Source: UBA6170 sp942491385 | GTDB taxonomy: Bacteria; Chloroflexota; Anaerolineae; Anaerolineales; Anaerolineaceae | Length of the DNA: 64,000 nt | Assembly (NCBI GenBank): GCA_942491385.1 | Contig: CALOAF010000011.1 | Coordinates: 1-64,000 of the forward strand | Direction: 5' to 3' | Shown: positions 53,121 through 61,622 of the stretch, in pieces | How positions within the stretch are numbered: the stretch's first letter is position 1 | Layout of the letters: every line of letters begins with the position of its first letter | Notes under the pieces: generated by a model | Told to the model about the DNA's origin: nothing | What the model saw: only the letters and a program-made list of their open reading frames with translations | Databases searched by the model: none | Translations under genes and position numbers: made by a program

Positions 53121-54605
53121 ATGCGAAATCTTGGTCTCGTCATCATGCGTGGAATATCCATCTTTTTAATCGTCATTACGGTTATAATTTTCGTTATTCA
53201 ATTAATCAGTTACAGTAGAATTCGCGCCAGCTTGCCGATTGGATCGGTTATTGGTGGTGTCCCTGTGGGTGGGTTGAACCGTCAGACTGCAGCAGACCGG
53301 CTGATTAAAGCCTTCAGTCTTGCAGTTGAGATCCGCTACAATGAAGCGATTATTCACATCAGGCCATCATCCATCGGTTTTGAGCTGGATCTGGAAAGCA
53401 TGTTAACAGCTGCAGATCAGCAAAGGATTACAGTACCATTTTGGAGTGGATACTGGGATTTTTTATGGGGCAGATTTCCTGATCCCGATCCTATTCCGTT
53501 ACGGTATTCACTTTCTGTGGAGAGGTTAGAATCTTACTTACGTGATGAAATCGCAATTCGGTATGATCAACCAGCCACGGCTGCCATTCCAATCCCCGGA
53601 AGCACTCAATTTCAACCAGGTAATCCGGGAACAAAACTGGATGTCGATCGTGCGGTAATTTTGATAGAAGATGCATTGAAATCTCCAACCATGCGAATGA
53701 TCAATTTGACTTATAACCAGATTGAACCTTCCAGGCCGTCATTTTTGAACCTTGAGGTGCTTTTAAAGCAAGTTCTGGATAGTACTGGGTTTGATGGCTT
53801 GACTGAAGTTTATTTGCTGGATCTGAAAAATTACCAGGAAATTAATTTTGCTTACGAACGGGGACAATCGATTCGTCCCAATATAGCTTTCACAGCAGCC
53901 AGTACTATGAAGATACCCATAATGGTATCGGTTTTCAATCGAGCACGTGATCCCATATCTGCGGATATTTATAATCAGATGGAATTGATGATTGAAAGAT
54001 CAGAGAATGATCCAGCTGACCGGTTGATGGAAAGTGCACTCGAAGGGAATCTGGGGCCATTGTTGGTGACTGAAGATTTGGAATTGCTTGGTTTTGAAAA
54101 TACTTTTTTGGCTGGTTATTTCTATCCAGGTGCGCCTTTATTACGTCGTATTCAAACGCCTGCCAATAATCGTGGTGATGTAGATACCAACCCTGATATT
54201 TATAATCAGACCACGGCTGTTGAAATGGGTATGTTGCTTGGAGATATTTACCAATGTTCTAGTCAGGATGGGGGCTCTCTGAAAGCAGTCTTTGAAAATC
54301 AAGTTACGCAGGATGAGTGTCAGAAAATGATCGAATTTCTCCTTCGCAATAGAATTGGTGTTTTAATTCAAGCAGGTCTCCCTGAAGCCACACAACTAGC
54401 TCATAAACATGGCTGGATTACGGAATCTGATGGTTTAATTCATGCGATCAGTGATGCGGGCATTGTATACACCTCTGGTGGAAATTTTACACTCGTAATT
54501 TTTATGTACCACCCGGTGCAATTGATTTTTGATAATGCAAATTATGTGATGGCTCAATTATCCTCAGCTATTTACAATTACTACAATATTCCATTCGAGG
54601 AATGA
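53121..54605 (+). CDS. Class A beta-lactamase-like serine hydrolase with N-terminal peptidoglycan-binding-4-type domain
   Basis: Numbering from the ATG at 53121, a signal anchor (ISIFLIVITVIIFVIQLI) leads into a VanW/PG_binding_4-type domain (GGVPVGGLNRQTAADRLIKAF ... FQPGNPGTKLDVDRAVILI, residues 35-195). The serine hydrolase domain has Ser261-Thr-Met-Lys264 (SxxK), Ser294-Glu-Asn296 (SxN), and Lys429-His-Gly431 where class A enzymes carry KTG or KSG. The acylation machinery is therefore present. Family members include beta-lactamases and D,D-peptidases; the fused domain makes a wall-modifying role more likely than resistance. A GTG at 53112 would add three residues. Confidence 0.82.
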   Translation: MRNLGLVIMRGISIFLIVITVIIFVIQLISYSRIRASLPIGSVIGGVPVGGLNRQTAADRLIKAFSLAVEIRYNEAIIHIRPSSIGFELDLESMLTAADQQRITVPFWSGYWDFLWGRFPDPDPIPLRYSLSVERLESYLRDEIAIRYDQPATAAIPIPGSTQFQPGNPGTKLDVDRAVILIEDALKSPTMRMINLTYNQIEPSRPSFLNLEVLLKQVLDSTGFDGLTEVYLLDLKNYQEINFAYERGQSIRPNIAFTAASTMKIPIMVSVFNRARDPISADIYNQMELMIERSENDPADRLMESALEGNLGPLLVTEDLELLGFENTFLAGYFYPGAPLLRRIQTPANNRGDVDTNPDIYNQTTAVEMGMLLGDIYQCSSQDGGSLKAVFENQVTQDECQKMIEFLLRNRIGVLIQAGLPEATQLAHKHGWITESDGLIHAISDAGIVYTSGGNFTLVIFMYHPVQLIFDNANYVMAQLSSAIYNYYNIPFEE

Positions 54606-55663
54606 GAGTGTTTATTAAATAGAGCTTTTCTCAAATCAGTGATTAAATCCTTTGGGTTTGTGCCTAGCACGGTAATAATCTCGTCCTCCAATGCTTTCAC
54701 AAAGGGTGTATTTTTCTTTATCTTTGCAGCAAAATCCGGGTAGCGTTGTTGCAAAGCATCCAACCTTTGATCCAAAGATACAATTGTACTTCCCTCGGAT
54801 AGCTTATCAGCGAAATTCACGATTTTTTCTTCCCAGGTTTTTGGTCTGGTCAACTCTGAAACAAGATCGCCGATTAAATGGCGCCGGGCAATTTCAGCTA
54901 ATTGAAATTGATTTTGCGATTCTAGAAAATCAGCCGCTAATTCAGCGTGATTTTTTTGACCTTGATCCAGTAATTTGCATAGATCATGAGTGAGACCACC
55001 CCTATGTGTCAATAATGGATCAATATTAACCCCGGTTTGTTCAAACCAAAGCGCTAATTGATACGCGATTGCAGCTACATTTTGCACATGCGACAATAAT
55101 GTATGCGTGGTACCGAACTTCATATACCAGCTTAAACAGGTCTGAACATCTGGCAAAAAAGGTTTATTTACAACTTCCAGCATTGAATTGAGGGTTCTTA
55201 ATTCCATATCCTGAAGTGGCAGATGTCCAGGTGCAGGTGAGCTCAAAGGATTGAACCAGATTGATTTCCATCCTGCCATTTTTGCTGCGACGACATCATT
55301 AAGGTAATCATCTCCAATCATGACAACCTGATCAACAGACTGGTCAATTTGTAGTAATAAATTTTTAAAGAAAAGTGGATCAGGTTTTTTTGCTGATAAT
55401 TCGTTGTAAGTAAAGATTTGATCGAAAAAAGAATCCAGCTGGACCATATTTAAAGCCATGGAAATATCCTGAATAGAAGAATTGTCTGCATTGGTAGTCA
55501 GGACAAGCTTGAACTCGGTTGAGAGATTTTTCAAAGTTTGAAACGCACCACTAATCGCCTGGACTTCTGGCCAATCTATCATTTTTCCATTGAACCGTCC
55601 TTCATCCAGCATGATGGTGTTTCCCCAGTCAAAAACCAATGTGGTCAAATATCTTTTATTCAT
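54581..55663 (-). CDS. HAD phosphatase fused to an HD-domain phosphohydrolase
   Basis: The N-terminal half (1-170) is a HAD hydrolase: LVFDWGNTIML gives nucleophile Asp with the common D-to-G change two residues later, TTNAD provides the Ser/Thr motif, KKPDPLFF the lysine and IGDDYLNDV the acidic pair. The C-terminal half (185-360) is an HD-domain protein: HTLLSHVQNVA begins it, LTHDLCK carries the HD pair and a later histidine is in RRHLIGDLV. HAD and HD are usually separate proteins, so the fusion is unusual. It could couple two phosphate-removing steps on nucleotides. The ATG at 55661-55663 is preferred. It overlaps the convergent gene by 25 bases. Confidence 0.78.
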   Translation of the reverse strand: MNKRYLTTLVFDWGNTIMLDEGRFNGKMIDWPEVQAISGAFQTLKNLSTEFKLVLTTNADNSSIQDISMALNMVQLDSFFDQIFTYNELSAKKPDPLFFKNLLLQIDQSVDQVVMIGDDYLNDVVAAKMAGWKSIWFNPLSSPAPGHLPLQDMELRTLNSMLEVVNKPFLPDVQTCLSWYMKFGTTHTLLSHVQNVAAIAYQLALWFEQTGVNIDPLLTHRGGLTHDLCKLLDQGQKNHAELAADFLESQNQFQLAEIARRHLIGDLVSELTRPKTWEEKIVNFADKLSEGSTIVSLDQRLDALQQRYPDFAAKIKKNTPFVKALEDEIITVLGTNPKDLITDLRKALFNKHSHSSNGIL

Positions 55664-55748
55664 TAAACTCTCCAAATTATGGTTTGTACCGATTATAGTA
55701 GATAATTATTCAGGATTAAAAATCGAAATCTTTCAAATCTTAGAATAT

Positions 55749-55777
55749 TTGTTCAAATAAGCTTTAAATGGTATAAT
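55749..55777 (+). promoter_or_regulatory. Promoter of the exonuclease-helicase gene; probable leaderless start
   Basis: TTGTTC (55749-55754) and TATAAT (55772-55777) are 17 bp apart with TGG before the -10 box. The ATG begins at 55784, six bases after the -10 box, so transcription should start at or next to the A of the start codon. No ribosome-binding site is present. Confidence 0.65.
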
Positions 55778-55783
55778 CCCTGA

Positions 55784-58585
55784 ATGCCTTCTCTGGTAGC
55801 TCTCGATCTGGAAACAACAGGATTGGATTCACGCAATGATGCCATTATTGAAATTGGCGCAGTTCGTTTTAATGCATCCAGAGTGGAAGCTGAATTTTCC
55901 ACATTAATCAATCCCAATCGATTAATTCCACCGGAAATCACACAATTGACAGGCATCAATAATCAGATGGTGGTTAAAGCCCCACCATTGACAGCTGTTT
56001 TGCAAGAGCTGGTAGATTTTGTGGGTGACTGTCCGGTAGTCGGGCACAATGTTCAATTTGATCTGGGTTTCCTTTTTCAAGCGAATATTTTACGTTATGC
56101 TCAGGCAGTTGATACGTATGAATTAGCCTCAGTGCTTATGCCGTTGGCTTCCAGATATAACCTTTCTGGTCTTTGCCAGCAGTTGAATATTCCCAATCTA
56201 GGTGCCCATCGGGCTTTAAATGATGCGAAAATGACGCATCGTCTCTTTCTTGAGATGTATGATCTGGCAATAGAAATCCCCGTTGATCTCCTGACAGAAA
56301 TTGTTCGCATGGGCGAGCAAGTTGATTGGGATGGATTCTGGTTTTTCCAAGAGGTTTTAAAGACCAGGATTAAGAAACAACCCATACAAAAGAAATATGT
56401 GCGAAGTCAAAAAATTTTTAATGGATTATTTTTAGATGACGATATTCTTGCCCAACCGTTAAAACCAAATTCCGAAATAAAACCTTTGGATGGGGAAGCA
56501 TTATGTTCCATCCTTGAACCGGGTGGTGAATTTTCGAAATATTTCAAGCATTTTGAATATCGACCACAACAGGTAGATATGTTGCGCAGTGTTTCATCCG
56601 CTTTCACAGATCAAAATCATCTTCTTGTTGAAGTTGGTACAGGCACAGGTAAATCATTTGCCTATCTGATTCCTGCAGCTTTTTGGTCATTAGAAAATAA
56701 TCATCGGGTGGTAATTTCAACCAACACGATTGCGCTTCAGGACCAATTAATTAATAAAGATATTCCTGATTTATGCGCTGCATTGGATATTCCATTAAGA
56801 GCAGTGGTTATTAAGGGACGCGGGAACTATCTTTGCCCACGTAGATTTGAAGCCATTCGCTTTCGGGGTCCTGAAAGCAAAGAAGAAATGCGAGTCATTG
56901 GAAAAATTCTCGTTTGGTTACATGCAGGTGGGGATGGGGATCGAACACGTTTGAATCTCAATAGTCCTATGGAACGTGAGATTTGGCAGAGGCTCAATGC
57001 AGATGATGAAAACTGCAATACCGAAACCTGTATGGCTAAAGCTGGTGGAATGTGCCCATTTTATCAGGTTCGCCAGGCAGCACAAACCGCACATTTGTTA
57101 GTCGTCAATCACGCATTGTTGCTTTCAGATGTTGTCACAGGTAGCCGCGTTTTACCTCCATATGAATACTTGATCATTGACGAGGGTCATCACCTGGAAG
57201 GTGCCAGCACGAATTCCTTGAGCTACCGCATTACACAAAATGATATGCAAAGAATGTTACGTGAATTGGGGAGTGTCTCCAGTGGAGTCATTGGACGATT
57301 GGTGACTTCTTTAAAAAATATACTGAAACCTTCTGATTTTGCCAGTGCTTTCTCCATCTGTCAGCGGGTAACTGACCTTGCTTTTCGCTTAGAACATGAT
57401 TGGAATGCATTTTTTGATGCTTTACAGGCGTTTTTGGAATCCGAAAGAGATTTCCAACCCATTGGAATGTATGCGCAACAGGTCAGGGTTTTGCCTGCAA
57501 CCCGAACCATACCCTCCTGGTCAGAAGTGGAATTTCAATATGATCAGGCGAACGAGACGATGACCTTACTGGTCAAATTGGTGAAAGGGTTCCTCAGTGA
57601 TTTAAGCGATACGATAGATAATTCTGCAGAGGATCTTGAAGAGGCAATTGGAAGTTTGAGCTTCAATCATCAACGGATGGCAGAGGCCCAACAATTTCTA
57701 TATGCCATGATATTGAGTCCAGAACCTGATTATATTTATTGGATTGAACAACAACCAGATTCAACCCGAACGGTTTTACAAATTGCGCCGTTACATATCG
57801 GGAGCCTGATGGAAAAATATCTCTGGCATGAGAAAGCCTCGGTCATATTGACGTCTGCCACATTGACCACCCATGGGGAATTTGATTATCTGCGTAGTCG
57901 TTTGAATGCGGATGAAGCTGATGAGTTAATCGTCGGGTCCCCATTTGATTATGAGAATTCAGCCATGCTGTATCTCCCCAACGATATTCCGGAACCTTCT
58001 CAGGCATCAGCCTATCAGAGAATGGTGGAGCATACCCTTGTTCAATTAGGAAAAGCGACTGGTGGGCGTTTATTAGCCTTATTTACATCCTATGCTCAAC
58101 TAAAGAAAACTTCCCGGGCTATTGGCCCACGATTGGTAGATGCTGATATACAAGTATATGAACAAGGTGAAGGTGCTTCAGCAAACACCCTATTGGAAAG
58201 TTTCCGTGAAACTGAAAGAGCGGTTTTGTTAGGCACACGGGCATTTTGGGAAGGTGTTGATATCCCCGGCGAGGCATTATCCGTGTTGGTGATCGTTAAA
58301 TTGCCTTTTGCAGTCCCTTCGGATCCGATCGTGGCTTCCCGTTCTGAAACATTTGATGATCCCTTCAATGAATATTCAATTCCCGAAGCGATATTAACCT
58401 TCCGCCAGGGTTTTGGACGTCTCATCAGAACTCAATTCGATCGAGGAATCGTTGTGGTACTGGATCGCCGGATCATGAGCAAAAAATATGGTCGCTTTTT
58501 TGTTGAGTCATTACCAACTTGTAAATTAGAAACAGGGTCAGTCGCGGAATTGCCGAAAAAAGCAGCCCGTTGGTTAAATCTATAG
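55784..58585 (+). CDS. dinG: Exonuclease-DinG family ATP-dependent helicase
   Basis: Residues 1-165 are a DnaQ/PolC-type 3'-5' exonuclease: DLETTGL, GHNVQFDLGF and HRALNDAKMT hold the DEDD residues. The rest is a superfamily 2 XPD-like helicase with GTGTGKS (285-291), DEGH (466-469) and late motifs LGTRAFWEGVDIPG and QGFGRLIR. Four cysteines (351, 411, 416, 424) are spaced as in the 4Fe-4S cluster of DinG/XPD. The same fusion occurs in Gram-positive DinG proteins, where the helicase activity is sometimes lost; here the motifs look complete. It should unwind or trim DNA during repair. The gene is followed by a terminator. Confidence 0.92.
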   Translation: MPSLVALDLETTGLDSRNDAIIEIGAVRFNASRVEAEFSTLINPNRLIPPEITQLTGINNQMVVKAPPLTAVLQELVDFVGDCPVVGHNVQFDLGFLFQANILRYAQAVDTYELASVLMPLASRYNLSGLCQQLNIPNLGAHRALNDAKMTHRLFLEMYDLAIEIPVDLLTEIVRMGEQVDWDGFWFFQEVLKTRIKKQPIQKKYVRSQKIFNGLFLDDDILAQPLKPNSEIKPLDGEALCSILEPGGEFSKYFKHFEYRPQQVDMLRSVSSAFTDQNHLLVEVGTGTGKSFAYLIPAAFWSLENNHRVVISTNTIALQDQLINKDIPDLCAALDIPLRAVVIKGRGNYLCPRRFEAIRFRGPESKEEMRVIGKILVWLHAGGDGDRTRLNLNSPMEREIWQRLNADDENCNTETCMAKAGGMCPFYQVRQAAQTAHLLVVNHALLLSDVVTGSRVLPPYEYLIIDEGHHLEGASTNSLSYRITQNDMQRMLRELGSVSSGVIGRLVTSLKNILKPSDFASAFSICQRVTDLAFRLEHDWNAFFDALQAFLESERDFQPIGMYAQQVRVLPATRTIPSWSEVEFQYDQANETMTLLVKLVKGFLSDLSDTIDNSAEDLEEAIGSLSFNHQRMAEAQQFLYAMILSPEPDYIYWIEQQPDSTRTVLQIAPLHIGSLMEKYLWHEKASVILTSATLTTHGEFDYLRSRLNADEADELIVGSPFDYENSAMLYLPNDIPEPSQASAYQRMVEHTLVQLGKATGGRLLALFTSYAQLKKTSRAIGPRLVDADIQVYEQGEGASANTLLESFRETERAVLLGTRAFWEGVDIPGEALSVLVIVKLPFAVPSDPIVASRSETFDDPFNEYSIPEAILTFRQGFGRLIRTQFDRGIVVVLDRRIMSKKYGRFFVESLPTCKLETGSVAELPKKAARWLNL

Positions 58586-58587
58586 AT

Positions 58588-58617
58588 AAAAAAAGGCTGA
58601 TTTTTGAAAATCAGCCT
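58588..58617 (-). terminator. Intrinsic terminator between the helicase and CpXC genes
   Basis: The stem AGGCTGATTTT (58594-58604) pairs with AAAATCAGCCT (58607-58617). Reading leftward it is followed by six T, so it best terminates the minus-strand CpXC transcript. Rightward it has no T run. Confidence 0.75.
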
Positions 58618-58631
58618 CTCAATTTCATTTG

Positions 58632-59453
58632 TTAACTTTTCAAATTTTTTGCCATCAGTGCTTTGGTAGCGATCTTTTGAATTTCTCTTAGTTTTGCCAC
58701 CAATTCCTGTTGGTTTCCATCTTGTTCGGTTTGATTGATCAGACTTGCCAGCAATTGGATGAACTCATCGTTAATGACATCAGGTTTTTCATTCAACAAT
58801 TGCTTGATCGCTTCTGCATCAGGTGCTTTTAGTAATGATTCTACAAATTCAATTTCTGCGGGTGGTTTATTGGCTTCTTCGATCATTGTGTTTAATTGTC
58901 CAAGTTTGGAAATTTTTTCCAAATCAGCTGCTTTGCGAGCTTCTTCCAATCCGTCTTTAACCGCCTCAACAAAATAGTCATTCAATTCATTGCCATACTT
59001 TTGTAGACCCGCTTCAATATTGGCTTCGGTCAATATTTTATTAAGTGTTTCCCTGGCATGTTTTTTTTCTTCTTGAACTTGGGCGTCAATTTGAGCGGTT
59101 AGATTCACCAAAAAATCTCGCATTGTGGATAGTTTAGTCTTTTGTTCTGAGTCTGATTCCTTATCAATTTTTTGAGAAAGAATCTGGAAAAATTCATAAT
59201 CCAAGCCAGAACGAACCATGCCAATCAGGGTATTCGTGTAAATTTCATCCGGTGCTTCGATAAATAAATCCAGAAGTTTTTCTCTGGTTAATCCGGCCTT
59301 TGCAGCTTCCTGTAAATCCTCCATGGCTTTTTGCGAGGATTTCATTTTTTCCTGAATTTCCTGTCCAACTTTCGTTTCCTGCAACAATTCTTGTTGGAAG
59401 AGGGCTAATTGTTGCGCAGACTGTTTGTCTCCCTGGGCAACCGTGGCTTCCAC
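58632..59453 (-). CDS. C-terminal coiled-coil part of the frameshifted CpXC protein
   Basis: This frame has no start of its own: upstream of the GTG at 59453 it stays open as FFGLLNRLVEATVAQGD, which runs straight on from the sequence just ahead of the stop in the CpXC part. The 273 residues are almost entirely charged helices (LFQQELLQETKVGQEIQEKMKSSQK, TLNKILTEANIEAGLQKYGNEL), without membrane segments. It is probably the second half of a roughly 450-residue protein. The whole is read if the ribosome slips -1, or if one base was lost from the A6 run at 59472-59477. No function can be given. A terminator follows. Confidence 0.7.
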   Translation of the reverse strand: MEATVAQGDKQSAQQLALFQQELLQETKVGQEIQEKMKSSQKAMEDLQEAAKAGLTREKLLDLFIEAPDEIYTNTLIGMVRSGLDYEFFQILSQKIDKESDSEQKTKLSTMRDFLVNLTAQIDAQVQEEKKHARETLNKILTEANIEAGLQKYGNELNDYFVEAVKDGLEEARKAADLEKISKLGQLNTMIEEANKPPAEIEFVESLLKAPDAEAIKQLLNEKPDVINDEFIQLLASLINQTEQDGNQQELVAKLREIQKIATKALMAKNLKS

Positions 59454-59461
59454 CAGACGAT

Positions 59462-59986
59462 TTAATAGGCCAAAAAAGCTTCATCAATCAAGGTTTCTTC
59501 TTGAATAATGATCTCTTTCCTGGAATCCGCACTTGGTGTGGATAATAATCTCTGAATGAGTTGCAATTTTTTCTGCTGTTCATCCAGCATTTCTTTGGTT
59601 ATCCCATCAGCTTCGAGTATTTTTTCCATCATGGTTTGATAGGTGAGCATACTTTGTGCTTGAAATAAATAGGCTTTGCGTTTTTCCATAGGAAGGTCAT
59701 TGACCACACGTTTGATCAGTGGGCCGACCATTTTTTCCTGTTCATTGATGGATACACCCAGTTCTGACGGAAAATAGGTTAATAACATTTCTTTTTCAGG
59801 ATCGTGATACACAATCGGTGTGGGATATAGACCTTGAAATCCACAGGCCTGGCATTGAATCATATTGGCTGAACCGCTCAATAATTTCTGCTTTGCATCA
59901 GGCTCGGTATTCATATCGAATAATTGCTGAATTTCAGCCGTCATAGGCGCATGACAGCGAGGACAACTAATTTGTGTTTTTGGCAT
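59462..59986 (-). CDS. CpXC-domain protein, N-terminal part ending at a -1 slippery site
   Basis: The ATG at 59984-59986 is preceded by GAGAGG; the frame opening at 60136 lies within the histidine kinase gene. Residues 1-110 are a CpXC domain: ISCPRCHAPM and MIQCQACGFQG form a four-cysteine zinc site, and YPTPIVYHDPEKEMLLTYFPSELG matches the family's conserved strand. Helices follow until DEAFLAY and a stop at 59462-59464. The codons GCU UUU UUG just before the stop include the heptamer U-UUU-UUG. The CpXC domain has no established function. The gene follows a histidine kinase, with a -10 box at 60020-60025 overlapping its stop codon. Confidence 0.75.
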   Translation of the reverse strand: MPKTQISCPRCHAPMTAEIQQLFDMNTEPDAKQKLLSGSANMIQCQACGFQGLYPTPIVYHDPEKEMLLTYFPSELGVSINEQEKMVGPLIKRVVNDLPMEKRKAYLFQAQSMLTYQTMMEKILEADGITKEMLDEQQKKLQLIQRLLSTPSADSRKEIIIQEETLIDEAFLAY

Positions 59987-60020
59987 AAAAGGCCTCTCTG
60001 TAGATATTTTTATGGGGAGA

Positions 60021-61610
60021 TTATACCACTGACAATTTTTGAGGGAGTTGATCGGTTGTACGTGGCAATGAGAAACAGATGCGGGCGCCCTTCCCAGATT
60101 CCGGATTAACCCAAATCTGACCGTTGTGTGCTTCAATGATCGATCTGGTTAAGAACAATCCCAGACCCGCTCCGCGGGTGTTGCGGGCCATATCAGGTGC
60201 GCGATAAAATCGATCAAAAACATGGGGGATATCTTCAACAGCTATACCAGGTCCCTGGTCACTGACACAAATAATGACAACATCTGTACGAATCTGTCCT
60301 GAAATTCGAATTTCACCTTTTGGTGAATATTTTATGGCGTTTGAAATCAGATTAGAAATGACATGTTCCAGGCGCGATTCATCTGCAAGAATTACCGGAA
60401 AATCCTCAGGCATATCCACCACAATTTCATGGACTGAGGATTGGGTTTGAAGACGTTTGGCCATGCGATTGATGATTTCAGGCAAGAAAACGTCTGACCG
60501 TTTTATGGATATCCCACCGGCTTGCAACCGCGAGGCGTCCAACATATTCTCAATTAATAAACCTAGACGATCAGCTTCTTCTTCGATGACTGAAAGACTC
60601 TCCTGTGTGATGGATTGATCCCAACGGGCATCTTCACGCCTTAGAGTTCCCACATACCCTTTGATCAGAGCCAATGGTGTTTTCAATTCATGACTGATGA
60701 TGGAGATAAAAGTACTTTTCAATTCTTCAGCCTGGCGGAAACGGGTTATGTCTCTAATGGTGGCGATGATATTAAGAAGTACATTTTCAGAGGATACCAG
60801 GGGGGCGTACGTGATTCCGACGGGTAATTTTAATTTAGAATCCCCAATTTTCAGATCACCCTCTACATAAAGATGGGCATGGGCAGTCAATGGCCAACCA
60901 CCAGCAACCGCTTCTTCGAGCGTGATTCCCATTGGTGGTTGCGCCCATTGAATTAATTGATCGTGGTCCTTGTTCTGAATCTCTTCGGTTGAAATTTGTA
61001 ACATCCGTTGAAATGCCGGGTTGTAGCGTTCGATATGCAAGGCTGGGGATAAAATCATGATCCCATCTGCGACTGTATCGAGAAGGGCAGACATACGTTG
61101 TCGTTCCTGGTTTACCTGGGTATAGAGCTGTGCATTTTGAACTGCAATAGCAGCCTGGTTAGCAAAACTTCCCAGGATGGTTCGGTCATTAGCTGAAAAA
61201 GAGCCTGAGTAGCTACGAAAAATATAAATCACACCAACAGCCTGACCACGAGCTACCAAAGGAATACCTACTCCATTCAATAAACCAAAACTTCCAGAAC
61301 GGGCTAATTCATTGATAATTTGGTTGATTTGAGTCAATTCCAATTGACCTGGTTTATCTCCAATTTCAGTAATCTGAGTCAGATACGGCTCAATATATTT
61401 CACCAAGGGGATAGGTAAACCATGCCATACCCGGACATGCCATCCACGCGTGTCGGATTTTAATGCGATAAAACCTGCCTGCCCAGCTAACATCTCAACA
61501 GACAGATTCAGGATCTTCTCTAAAAGCTTGTCAAGATTTAGCTCTTCAGCCAGCGCACGGGCAATATCTAAAAGATAATCTCTCTGCCGAACTCGAAAAT
61601 CAGGTAACAT
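60021..61610 (-). CDS. GAF-PAS sensor histidine kinase
   Basis: The 529-residue protein has no membrane segment, so it should sense an intracellular signal. Residues 20-160 are a GAF domain and 175-285 a PAS domain (MSALLDTVADGIMILSPALHIERYN). Next are HisKA with phospho-acceptor His307 (IISHELKTP) and HATPase (LISNAIKYSP, VSDQGPGIAVEDI, TRGAGLGLFL). All boxes are intact. No response regulator is adjacent. The gene begins 12 bases after the aminotransferase gene ends. A TACAAT box six bases before the ATG suggests a possible extra, leaderless start. Confidence 0.92.
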   Translation of the reverse strand: MLPDFRVRQRDYLLDIARALAEELNLDKLLEKILNLSVEMLAGQAGFIALKSDTRGWHVRVWHGLPIPLVKYIEPYLTQITEIGDKPGQLELTQINQIINELARSGSFGLLNGVGIPLVARGQAVGVIYIFRSYSGSFSANDRTILGSFANQAAIAVQNAQLYTQVNQERQRMSALLDTVADGIMILSPALHIERYNPAFQRMLQISTEEIQNKDHDQLIQWAQPPMGITLEEAVAGGWPLTAHAHLYVEGDLKIGDSKLKLPVGITYAPLVSSENVLLNIIATIRDITRFRQAEELKSTFISIISHELKTPLALIKGYVGTLRREDARWDQSITQESLSVIEEEADRLGLLIENMLDASRLQAGGISIKRSDVFLPEIINRMAKRLQTQSSVHEIVVDMPEDFPVILADESRLEHVISNLISNAIKYSPKGEIRISGQIRTDVVIICVSDQGPGIAVEDIPHVFDRFYRAPDMARNTRGAGLGLFLTRSIIEAHNGQIWVNPESGKGARICFSLPRTTDQLPQKLSVV

Positions 61611-61622
61611 GTAACAATTGTA

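Noticed and set aside
60021..60136. Longer N-terminus for the CpXC protein inside the kinase gene
   Set aside because: It would overlap the conserved end of the HATPase domain, and a good ribosome-binding site serves the ATG at 59986.
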